From positions 1 to 12,483 of the forward strand of contig DFDU01000105.1 in NCBI GenBank assembly GCA_002369325.1: DNA of 12,483 nucleotides. Direction: 5' to 3'. The position numbers and the translations under genes were made by a program. This DNA comes from Lachnospiraceae bacterium UBA3820 (GTDB taxonomy: Bacteria; Bacillota; Clostridia; Lachnospirales; Lachnospiraceae). Each line of letters starts with the position of its first letter. The stretch's first letter is position 1. Positions 1-6,524 of the stretch are shown in pieces. The notes under the pieces were generated by a model. That model was not told the origin of the DNA and did not search any database. It saw only the letters and a list, made by a program, of their open reading frames with translations.

Positions 1-32
1 TGACACTTTTTTTAATTCACTTTTTCTCAAGC

Positions 33-61
33 AAAAAACCACGCAAATACGTGGTTTTTTT
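33..61. terminator. Perfect inverted repeat with T runs on both sides, probable bidirectional terminator
   Basis: An 11-bp perfect inverted repeat (33-43 pairing with 50-60) encloses a 6-base loop. The GC-containing core is CCACG/CGTGG. On the plus strand the second arm ends in seven T; on the minus strand it ends in six T. It lies about 75 bases past the stop codon of the acetyltransferase fusion gene, so it most likely ends that minus-strand transcript. It could equally stop plus-strand transcription arriving from outside the window. Confidence 0.8.
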
Positions 62-134
62 CATATAGTTAAAATCAAAAAATATCCAAAAATCCTATTT
101 CTGAGAAATTTTTTTACATTTTATATGTAATTTA

Positions 135-971
135 TCAATGTGAATTTAACCAATCTTCTTTGGTCAAAAGATTGACATGTCCGGTTCTTTTTTCATTCAT
201 AAGAGGAACATCTACATCTTCGGTTGTCCATTGATATTTAAAACCGCATTTTTCCTGAACACGTTTTGATTTGTTATTGCCTTCATAATAACCACACCAT
301 ATTTTTGACATATTACAATCTTCAAAAGCATGTCTTATAATTTCCCCGGCAGCCTCCGGAACCAGCCCTTGTCCCCAGAAAGGTTTTCCAATCCAGTAAC
401 CAAGTTCGCATTCATCATCCTTATCCGTCATATCCGTATGTCCGTTAAGTTTAAGTTCTATGGCTCCTATAGCCTTCCCGTCAGATTTCAGACATATGGC
501 ATAAGCTTCTTTTCCATTAAAAACATTTTGTATAACATCAAGACTTTCCTCAATACTCTTGTGCACCGGCCAACCAGCTATCGGCCCCACATCGGGATTA
601 CTTGCATATTTATACAAATCTTCTGCATCGCTCTCTTTCCATCTGCGCAGTATAAGTCTTTCGGTTTCCATTATTATTTCATTCTTATCTAATGAAGCAG
701 TCTCCTCTGATATTTCATTTTCATTATTTATAATCTTTTCATCTTCAATCGGTTCCCGTACATATTTAATTACATTTTCACTGCATGCGCCAAATAACTT
801 AAAGTTTTCTCTTGCTTTATTTAAAGAAACGGGATTGGCTCCGTTTTCAAGCATCTCATCTTTTGCCTGCTTCGGATCATCCTCCCAAAAGCACACAGGG
901 CATATTTCATAATTACCATTCGGTTCTTCTTCAAATGTATAGTAACCGCAACACGGACATTTATATTTCAT
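135..971 (-). CDS. CPCC cysteine-rich domain fused to GNAT-family N-acetyltransferase
   Basis: The 278-aa product has two modules. Residues 1 to about 72 look like a complete CPCC-type cysteine-rich protein: Cys5, Cys7, Cys8 and a CPVC pair (Cys24, Cys27), then WEDDP and an ANPVSLNKARENF segment typical of that small family, probably binding zinc. An acidic low-complexity linker (about 73-99) follows. Residues 101-275 form a GNAT acetyltransferase of the RimJ-like type, opening with METERLILRRW and carrying the acetyl-CoA loop around WGQG (199-202). GNAT enzymes move an acetyl group from acetyl-CoA to an amine; the substrate here is unknown. The start at 971 has an AAGGAG site about 7 bases upstream. 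Met101 would be a normal start for a free-standing GNAT, but no good binding site precedes it. The gene follows the HAD gene by 83 bases without a terminator, so the two may share a transcript. Confidence 0.9.
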   Translation of the reverse strand: MKYKCPCCGYYTFEEEPNGNYEICPVCFWEDDPKQAKDEMLENGANPVSLNKARENFKLFGACSENVIKYVREPIEDEKIINNENEISEETASLDKNEIIMETERLILRRWKESDAEDLYKYASNPDVGPIAGWPVHKSIEESLDVIQNVFNGKEAYAICLKSDGKAIGAIELKLNGHTDMTDKDDECELGYWIGKPFWGQGLVPEAAGEIIRHAFEDCNMSKIWCGYYEGNNKSKRVQEKCGFKYQWTTEDVDVPLMNEKRTGHVNLLTKEDWLNSH

Positions 972-1054
972 AATATTCTCCTTATTAATAATTCAAACCA
1001 AATCCGATTCAAAAACACAACACAAAAAATTAATCCTTTTAATAAATTCATTAG

Positions 1055-1729
1055 CTACAAGTCTAAATCTATCTCGCCAAGATGTGTAAAATCCTCGACA
1101 CAGGCAATTACGCCCCTATGATTTATCAAATCATCGCGTTTGCTATCTCCCGTGATAACGATTATATGTCTTATACCTGCTGCCTCCGCAGCCTTCACTC
1201 CGGTCTCACTGTCTTCAAAAACCACAACCTTTTCGGGAGTCATTTCAAGCTTGTTCATAGCTGCAAGATAAAGATCGGGATGCGGTTTAAGCGGTATATT
1301 TCCCATGCCGATAACCACATCCTCCCATCTGAACCATTCGCCAAGATTATATCTTTCAAAATACATATTCATATTTTCAAGATTGGCAGTTGTAGCAATC
1401 GTTCGCTTGATCTGTGCAAGTCTTAAGAAGTTTAAAAATTCTTCCAGCCCCGGTACAAGATCAACTCCTGCTTTCATCAAAAGACTTCTGTAAATTCTTT
1501 CCTTTTCCTCAGAGAACTGATTAACCATATTAAAACTTAGCTCATATCCAAGAAAATGTTCCAGAATTTCTTTTGCAGTTTTACCTAATATATGCTCTTT
1601 TATTTCTTTATCGGAAACTTCTCTTGATGCAAGCTCATTTACATATGTCTTCCAGGCCTCATCATGATACTTTCCGTCAAATATACAAGTTCCGTTAAAA
1701 TCAAAAATTACTGCGATGTCCTTATTCAT
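1055..1729 (-). CDS. HAD-superfamily hydrolase, beta-phosphoglucomutase-like, with altered motif I (DFNGT)
   Basis: This 224-aa soluble protein has the HAD layout with an alpha-helical cap inserted after motif I (about residues 16-90). Motif I is DFNGT with the nucleophile at Asp10; motif II is probably in IATTAN (Thr113 or Thr114); the motif III lysine is Lys148 in KPHPDLYL; motif IV is FEDSETGVKAA with Glu172 and Asp173. The pattern resembles sugar-phosphate phosphatases and phosphomutases of the beta-phosphoglucomutase group. In most HAD phosphatases the residue two after the nucleophile is Asp and acts as general acid/base; here it is Asn12, so activity may be altered. The substrate cannot be told from sequence. 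The ATG at 1729 has an AAGGAA site about 8 bases upstream. A promoter candidate at 1791-1819 lies upstream, with a hairpin in between. Confidence 0.87.
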   Translation of the reverse strand: MNKDIAVIFDFNGTCIFDGKYHDEAWKTYVNELASREVSDKEIKEHILGKTAKEILEHFLGYELSFNMVNQFSEEKERIYRSLLMKAGVDLVPGLEEFLNFLRLAQIKRTIATTANLENMNMYFERYNLGEWFRWEDVVIGMGNIPLKPHPDLYLAAMNKLEMTPEKVVVFEDSETGVKAAEAAGIRHIIVITGDSKRDDLINHRGVIACVEDFTHLGEIDLDL

Positions 1730-1754
1730 AAATTCGTTCCTTATTTAAATTATT

Positions 1755-1790
1755 AAAACAAAATGGCTATGCAACTCCTGCATAGCCATT
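1755..1790 (-). terminator. Hairpin and T-rich tail ending the ABC transporter operon
   Basis: On the minus strand a 12-bp perfect stem (1790-1779 with 1773-1762) encloses a GGAGT loop and runs into TTTTG followed by TTTT. It lies about 59 bases past the permease stop codon, where a terminator of the ATPase-permease transcript is expected. Its 5' arm begins at the base right after the -10 hexamer of the promoter candidate at 1791-1819, so terminator and promoter share sequence. Confidence 0.75.
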
Positions 1791-1819
1791 ATTGTACCAA
1801 AAAATGTTAATAATAACAA
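1791..1819 (-). promoter_or_regulatory. Sigma-A-type promoter candidate for the HAD gene
   Basis: Read on the minus strand: TTGTTA (1819-1814), a 17-base spacer, then TACAAT (1796-1791), with TGG just before the -10 making an extended -10. Agreement is 4 of 6 at -35 and 5 of 6 at -10 with ideal spacing. A start about 5-8 bases downstream would fall inside the 5' arm of the hairpin at 1762-1790. The leader to the HAD ATG would be roughly 55 bases. In AT-rich DNA such matches can arise by chance, but the spacing and extended -10 favour a real site. Confidence 0.6.
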
Positions 1820-1848
1820 TTTTATTATTAGATTTTATTAATCCGTTC

Positions 1849-4209
1849 CTACTCCTGTATAAGATTATAAGCAGATATCTTTTTCATTTTACCCGACATA
1901 ATATAACCGAAACCGAAGACCACAAGTGAAACAAGCACTACCGACGGAAGAACAAACAGCATTTTTATTATCAAATCCGATTTCATTATTCCAAAGCCTC
2001 TGAATATAAGTGCGAACATAGGATTTATCAGTAAATAGCCTGCAAATGCACCGATTATCGAAGCAAAAATTGTTGTCGGCAGTAAAGAAAGTGCTATTTG
2101 AAGTCTGAGCTGACCGCTCGTAAAACCGACTGCTTTCTTGATTCCGAATTCCTTTTCTTTTTTAATAAATACAGTCTTAAGCAAAAGTCTTATTACAATA
2201 AGTATAGTGAGTACGCTTAATATTACAAGCAAGTATATGATTATTGTAACTGCGTAAACCGGCACATTTTCATCACTTCTTGTAAATTTATAATAATTCT
2301 CGGTATCGGTACATATATCTCCAAGCTTTTGTTTTGCTTCGTCCAAAAACACATCCACATTCTTTGAATTCGGATCAGTCAATCTGATTCTGATATAATT
2401 ATGATTTATATCTATTCCGAGTCTTTTGGCACCTCCGTCTGTCATATACACTCTTTCGCCCATACCGTAAACAGCCTGTTGAAGACCGGTAACAAGATAT
2501 CTTGCTTTTTTGTTTCCAACTTCGACCTCAATTTCATCACCGACCTTGACTCCCGCCTTATCTGCCGTTATCTTTCCGATAACAACCTCATTATCTTCCT
2601 TAAGCATCTTGCCTTCATATACTCCGCAATACACATAGTCAGGATTGCTCACATATAAAAGAGTCGAATCATTTCCCGCAACACTGCAGGTCAATGTAGA
2701 AAGGCCGTATGCCTGAGATACTCCGTTTATATTTTGAAGCTTATCTATAACCTCATAAATCTCTTCTTCCGGTAAATCCTTAATGGTAACAAACGCATCG
2801 GGAGCATCTCCCTGAAGAAGTCTTTGAAACTTGGTAACATCTATCTTTGTATTATAGTAAAGAGTCATCGAAAACATTGCCACAAAAGACGAAACAAGAA
2901 TTATTCCCAAAATAGCAATATTTTGTCCCTTACTTTGAAGTGCACTCTTTATGGCAAGAAGAATATTTACATTTCCTTTTGTCTTTGCAAGCGGCAAATG
3001 ATTTTTCTTAAACGAATTCGATTCAAGTCCGAATCTTAAGGCCGTTGCGGGCTTGATATTTTTTATTTTTATTGTCGAAATATGCACCACAAGAAGTGTA
3101 ACCGCAATAATAACAGCGATGACGCCAAATGTATAAAAAGGATAAAATTTCTTTCTCCACGCCATACCCGTAAGGCTTCTTATAAACGCGACCTCTAAAA
3201 GAGGATACAAAACATATGAAAGAATTATTCCTATAATGCTTCCAATCAGACCAAGAATTGTAAACTCTATTTTAAGCGAGTTTCTTACCTGCGAAGATGT
3301 GTGCCCGACAGCACGAAGTGCACCTATATTTCTTATATCTCTGTCAATATTATTATTAACCGTAAATATAATCATAATAAAACAGATTAACATAAGTACG
3401 GCAGAAAATGTTGTCATAAATGCAGCAACTATTTTTACAAGTCCCGTATATCCTTTTTTATACAAATTTCTGACAAAACCTTCCGACCGGATATCGGCTT
3501 TTCCGAATGCGCGTGTCAATTCACCCAATCCGTCTTCCTGTGAAACGCCCTCCTTAAAATCAACCATAAGCATTTTTAAAGAAGAACAGGTTTCATCCAT
3601 CATGAGTACACCTTCTGCATTTTCCTGCATCTTTTTAAAGCTTTTATCATCAACTATAACCGATGAATAAAAATAATTATTTCCTGCCATCAAATCCTCA
3701 TATATTCCGGCAATTGTTATTTCATATTCTCCTAACATATCCGACTTAATTGTAATGGTATCACCCACATGAAGACAGGCATTGTATGCCTTATATAGAT
3801 TTATATATGCCTTATTTCCCGAAACACTGTCATCTCTTTCAACAAAATATATATCTTCACTGATAATATAATTTTTCATATCAGAAAAGATAACATATTC
3901 TATCTTCTTATTTTCATCCGAATCTTTCTTGGTGTACTCCACCATATCAGCATAAACTATTTCGGACATTCTATAGCTTTCCACATCGGAAACCGCCTCA
4001 ATTGTTTTTTCTATATCAACTTTATCTCCGGCGCAAAGAATCGATGCATCAGATATATTCTGTCTTTTAGCTTCTTCATCATATATTTTATCGTATCTGC
4101 TTACAAAAAGACCTGTATGAAGAAGCATAGTTGAAATGATAATTATAAGAAGAAATGCAGCTAAAACTCCTTTATCCTTATGTATATTTGACTTAACTAA
4201 TTTAATCAT
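1849..4209 (-). CDS. ABC transporter permease, FtsX/MacB type, duplicated (eight membrane helices)
   Basis: The 786-aa membrane subunit partners the ATPase just upstream. It is two copies of a 1+3 helix unit. Copy one has a helix at about 14-34, a large outside domain (35-255) and helices at 257-283, 313-337 and 359-381. Copy two has a helix at 430-452, an outside domain (453-650) and helices at 651-676, 706-730 and 748-772. After the second helix of each copy is the FtsX-type cytoplasmic segment, IGALRAVGHTSSQV (295-308) and IKKAVGFTSGQL (690-701), which contacts the ATPase. Such proteins are thought to work by mechanotransmission, moving or releasing peptides and lipids at the outer face of the membrane rather than importing solutes. 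The ATG at 4209 has AAGGAG 6 bases upstream. It starts 56 bases after the ATPase stop. Substrate unknown; peptide or antimicrobial resistance is possible but not shown. Confidence 0.92.
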   Translation of the reverse strand: MIKLVKSNIHKDKGVLAAFLLIIIISTMLLHTGLFVSRYDKIYDEEAKRQNISDASILCAGDKVDIEKTIEAVSDVESYRMSEIVYADMVEYTKKDSDENKKIEYVIFSDMKNYIISEDIYFVERDDSVSGNKAYINLYKAYNACLHVGDTITIKSDMLGEYEITIAGIYEDLMAGNNYFYSSVIVDDKSFKKMQENAEGVLMMDETCSSLKMLMVDFKEGVSQEDGLGELTRAFGKADIRSEGFVRNLYKKGYTGLVKIVAAFMTTFSAVLMLICFIMIIFTVNNNIDRDIRNIGALRAVGHTSSQVRNSLKIEFTILGLIGSIIGIILSYVLYPLLEVAFIRSLTGMAWRKKFYPFYTFGVIAVIIAVTLLVVHISTIKIKNIKPATALRFGLESNSFKKNHLPLAKTKGNVNILLAIKSALQSKGQNIAILGIILVSSFVAMFSMTLYYNTKIDVTKFQRLLQGDAPDAFVTIKDLPEEEIYEVIDKLQNINGVSQAYGLSTLTCSVAGNDSTLLYVSNPDYVYCGVYEGKMLKEDNEVVIGKITADKAGVKVGDEIEVEVGNKKARYLVTGLQQAVYGMGERVYMTDGGAKRLGIDINHNYIRIRLTDPNSKNVDVFLDEAKQKLGDICTDTENYYKFTRSDENVPVYAVTIIIYLLVILSVLTILIVIRLLLKTVFIKKEKEFGIKKAVGFTSGQLRLQIALSLLPTTIFASIIGAFAGYLLINPMFALIFRGFGIMKSDLIIKMLFVLPSVVLVSLVVFGFGYIMSGKMKKISAYNLIQE

Positions 4210-4265
4210 ATCCTACTCCTTATCTGCCCCGGGCGTATGCGAAACTCATTATAGTTTTTTTCTTT

Positions 4266-5030
4266 TTACCAACCCATATTTTCCAGGAACCTTCTAAGCT
4301 TTTCATGTCTTTCCTTATTCCCGCTTTCATATTCTCCCAAATCAAGCTCGCCCATAATACCTCCGTCCTGAAGGTAAATGATTCTGTTCGCCCTTCTCGC
4401 AGACTTGATATCATGTGTTACCATCAGTACAGTCTGACCTGCCCTGTTTATGTCTGTCAAAACATCAAGAACCGCTTTAACGCCTGCCGAATTAAGCGCA
4501 CCGGTCGGTTCATCCGCAAATACAACATCCGGATCATTAATAAGTGCTCTTACCATGGCAGCTCTTTGAGCCTCTCCACCCGAAAGCTGCGAAGGAAATT
4601 TTTCGGTTAATCCTTCATCTATTCCAACCTTCTCAAAAAGTTCCAAAGCCTTCTTCTTTAACTCTCTTTGTTTCTTTCCGGTGAGCATACCTGTCGAAAT
4701 CGCATTATCCATAATACTCATGCTGTCCACAAGATGAATCTGCTGAAATACAAAACCACAATGCTTTCTTCTGAACACCGCAAGTTCATCCTCATTCATC
4801 TTTGTTATTTCCTCACCGGCAAAAAACGCGCTTCCGACACTCACCTTATCCATACCTGACAGAGCATAAAGAAGCGTTGATTTACCTGCTCCCGATGCAC
4901 CCATAACCACTGTAAAATCTCCTTTATAAATTTCCATATCAAGATTTTTAATTATATGCTGTTGTTTTCCTCCCACGGAAAAGCTTTTTGAAAGCTTATT
5001 GGTTTTAATTATTGCTTCTTTATTCTCCAA
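4266..5030 (-). CDS. ABC transporter ATP-binding protein, MacB/LolD-like
   Basis: This 254-aa ATPase powers the FtsX-type permease encoded next. It has Walker A GASGAGKST (44-52), a Q-loop at Gln96-Gln97, signature LSGGEAQR (149-156), Walker B VVFADEP with Asp173 and Glu174, and the switch histidine His206 in VTHD. The order and spacing match the MacB/LolD/SalX group that pairs with FtsX-type permeases. All catalytic residues are present. The start codon is TTG at 5030, supported by AAAGGAG 7 bases upstream and by the protein start lining up with the family. The first 175 bases upstream hold a terminator-like hairpin and a -10-like hexamer, so this gene is probably the first of its own two-gene operon, with the two-component genes upstream as likely regulators. 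Confidence 0.93.
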   Translation of the reverse strand: MENKEAIIKTNKLSKSFSVGGKQQHIIKNLDMEIYKGDFTVVMGASGAGKSTLLYALSGMDKVSVGSAFFAGEEITKMNEDELAVFRRKHCGFVFQQIHLVDSMSIMDNAISTGMLTGKKQRELKKKALELFEKVGIDEGLTEKFPSQLSGGEAQRAAMVRALINDPDVVFADEPTGALNSAGVKAVLDVLTDINRAGQTVLMVTHDIKSARRANRIIYLQDGGIMGELDLGEYESGNKERHEKLRRFLENMGW

Positions 5031-5044
5031 ACCGATTCTCCTTT
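5031..5044 (-). promoter_or_regulatory. Ribosome binding site setting the TTG start of the ABC ATPase
   Basis: AAAGGAG at 5044-5038 (minus strand) lies 7 bases before TTG at 5030. No ATG or GTG with a comparable site is near, so the TTG start is well supported. Confidence 0.85.
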
Positions 5045-5085
5045 CAGGAATTTCTTTCCTTTACTTCTCAATCATTTTTTCTTAC

Positions 5086-5120
5086 AAAAAAAGTCATACA
5101 AATTATCCTTGTATGACTTT
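5086..5120 (-). terminator. Hairpin and T run between the histidine kinase and the ABC operon
   Basis: On the minus strand a 12-bp perfect stem (5120-5109 with 5101-5090) closes a GGATAAT loop and continues into seven T (5092-5086). It lies about 86 bases past the kinase stop codon and fits a Rho-independent terminator for the radA/two-component transcript. It also sits upstream of the ABC ATPase and directly abuts a -10-like TATAAT, so it could instead act as a leader hairpin of the ABC transcript. Confidence 0.75.
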
Positions 5121-5149
5121 ATTATATATGGTATTAAATTTTAAATCTT
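5121..5149 (-). promoter_or_regulatory. Candidate activator-dependent promoter of the ABC transporter operon
   Basis: A perfect TATAAT on the minus strand (5126-5121) has no recognisable -35: the hexamer at 17-base spacing is AAGATT, 2 of 6. A TAGACA at 5155-5150 is 23 bases away, too far. Perfect -10, absent -35 and TTTAAAA repeats upstream would fit activation by the OmpR-type regulator. No better promoter is visible between the hairpin and the TTG start. Being an AT-rich match, it could be chance. Confidence 0.4.
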
Positions 5150-5167
5150 TGTCTATTCTTTAATTAT

Positions 5168-5196
5168 TTTTAAAATGTTTTAAAAACAGTTTTAAA
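5168..5196 (-). repeat. Three TTTAAAA direct repeats, possible response-regulator binding site
   Basis: On the minus strand TTTAAAA starts at 5196, 5184 and 5174, with start-to-start distances of 12 and 10 bases, near one helical turn. The first two continue as TTTAAAAC. They end about 40 bases upstream of the -10-like hexamer at 5126-5121. OmpR-family regulators usually bind direct repeats about one turn apart upstream of the -35. The motif is itself a palindrome of T and A in AT-rich DNA, so chance is a serious alternative. Confidence 0.35.
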
Positions 5197-5205
5197 TGTG
5201 TCATC

Positions 5206-6501
5206 TTATAAAAGCTTTAGTCTGACACTTACGGTAAATCCCTCGGGATTATTTCTGCATTCAAGTCCGCCATCCATCTTTTCCATAAGATATTTCGAAA
5301 TATAAAGCCCGAGTCCGGAACCGTTCTTCCCTTCCGAGTTTGAACCTCGTCTGAATTTTTCTGTAACAGTATCAATCTCCTCTTCGGGTACTCCCCCTCC
5401 CTTGTCACTGATATCAATTATTAAATATCTGTCATTGTCATTAATATCTCTTTCAAAATGACTGCTTATATCTATCGAAGTATCCGCATATTTATAAGAA
5501 TTCGATATAATATTGCTTATAACCTGGTTCAACCTTAATTCATCATAAAGAACAATTGCATCAAGTATTTCTTTTTTTTCGACCTTTTTTTGATAATCCG
5601 CTTCATTTATCATTTGGATTATCGATGTCGATGATGCTTCCTCCGGTTTTACTTCAAGCTGTTCAAGTTCTTCAAGCGTTGCATGAAATAAATTAGAAAT
5701 AAGATTATCTATCTGATCTGCCTTTTTATTTATGGATTCCAAAGTTTCTTTTTCCATGGTATCAGATACGGAAAGGCTCAATACCTCAGCCATGGCTTTG
5801 ATAGATGCAACCGGTGTTTTAATATCATGTGAAAGTTCGGCAACAAGCTCCTTTCTGCTTTTTACTGCAGCTTCCTCACGAAATCTTGCGGCTTTAAGCT
5901 CATCCCTCATAATATCAAAGCTCTCGGTAAATTCACCGAATATATGACCTTTATCCATTTCAAGAGGTGTATCCAAATCGCCTCCGGCTATTCTCATGGA
6001 AAAACTTTTAAGCTTTTTGAACGGTGAAACAATTCTCTTATTAAGAAAAATAAAATAACATACGGATATGGCAAGCATTAAACAAAAACCGCCCGCTGCA
6101 AGCATTATCATTTTTTTGTTATTATTCTTTATCGCTTCTTCATAATCATTATGCACGATAAGTCTTCCCACAACCTTATCATCAATTTCGATATCTCTTA
6201 TAATATCAAAATGTGTTGTCGCCGCTGAAACCGACTTTGCAACCTTATCATCGGTATATAAAACCAGCCTGTCGTCCATATCAATAACAACATACTCAAA
6301 AGGCTCAATGCTTTCTTCGTATGCTGCTTCATTTATACTTATACTGTTCCAATTATTCTCAAGATAAATAAGTAATCTGTTAATTTCCGTTGTATAGGCT
6401 TCCTGAGAATTCTCCTTATTAAATTTCAGGATTAAACAGCATATTGTTATGCCGAGCAAAGCAAAAAACAAACAGTAAATTATAAAATATCTGAGTTTCA
6501 A
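5206..6501 (-). CDS. Membrane sensor histidine kinase with HAMP domain
   Basis: The 431-aa kinase senses a signal at the membrane and phosphorylates the response regulator encoded just upstream. A first helix (about 5-25) and second helix (about 130-152) bracket an extracytoplasmic domain of about 100 residues. A HAMP linker follows (about 153-207). The phosphoacceptor is His225 in ELSHDIKTPVAS. The ATP-binding domain shows the N box NQVISNIISNS (325-335), G1 box DKGGGVP (366-372) and G2 box GSGLGLYIS (394-402). All catalytic motifs are intact. The start is TTG at 6501 with GGAGGG 5 bases upstream. It lies 23 bases after the regulator gene. The sizeable outside domain suggests it senses directly, unlike the short intramembrane kinases of bacitracin-type modules. 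Its likely target is the downstream ABC operon. Confidence 0.93.
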   Translation of the reverse strand: MKLRYFIIYCLFFALLGITICCLILKFNKENSQEAYTTEINRLLIYLENNWNSISINEAAYEESIEPFEYVVIDMDDRLVLYTDDKVAKSVSAATTHFDIIRDIEIDDKVVGRLIVHNDYEEAIKNNNKKMIMLAAGGFCLMLAISVCYFIFLNKRIVSPFKKLKSFSMRIAGGDLDTPLEMDKGHIFGEFTESFDIMRDELKAARFREEAAVKSRKELVAELSHDIKTPVASIKAMAEVLSLSVSDTMEKETLESINKKADQIDNLISNLFHATLEELEQLEVKPEEASSTSIIQMINEADYQKKVEKKEILDAIVLYDELRLNQVISNIISNSYKYADTSIDISSHFERDINDNDRYLIIDISDKGGGVPEEEIDTVTEKFRRGSNSEGKNGSGLGLYISKYLMEKMDGGLECRNNPEGFTVSVRLKLL

Positions 6502-6512
6502 AATAACCCTCC
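6502..6512 (-). promoter_or_regulatory. Ribosome binding site setting the TTG start of the histidine kinase
   Basis: GGAGGG at 6512-6507 (minus strand) lies 5 bases before TTG at 6501. The first transmembrane helix begins within a few residues of this start, as expected for an unprocessed two-helix kinase. Confidence 0.85.
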
Positions 6513-6524
6513 GTAAACAATCAA

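Noticed and set aside
330..912. Two plus-strand reading frames of about 120 aa
   Set aside because: Both are antisense to the CPCC-GNAT gene, whose motifs are clear; they resemble no family.
3236..3670. 144-aa plus-strand reading frame
   Set aside because: It is antisense to the permease ectodomain and helices, its composition mirrors the reverse complement of membrane-helix codons, and no ribosome binding site is seen.
4220..4414. 64-aa minus-strand reading frame overlapping the ATPase 3' end and reaching the permease
   Set aside because: It lies in a different frame inside the ATPase gene, has low-complexity lysine-rich content, no ribosome binding site and no family resemblance. It does not suggest a frameshift because the ATPase already ends normally.
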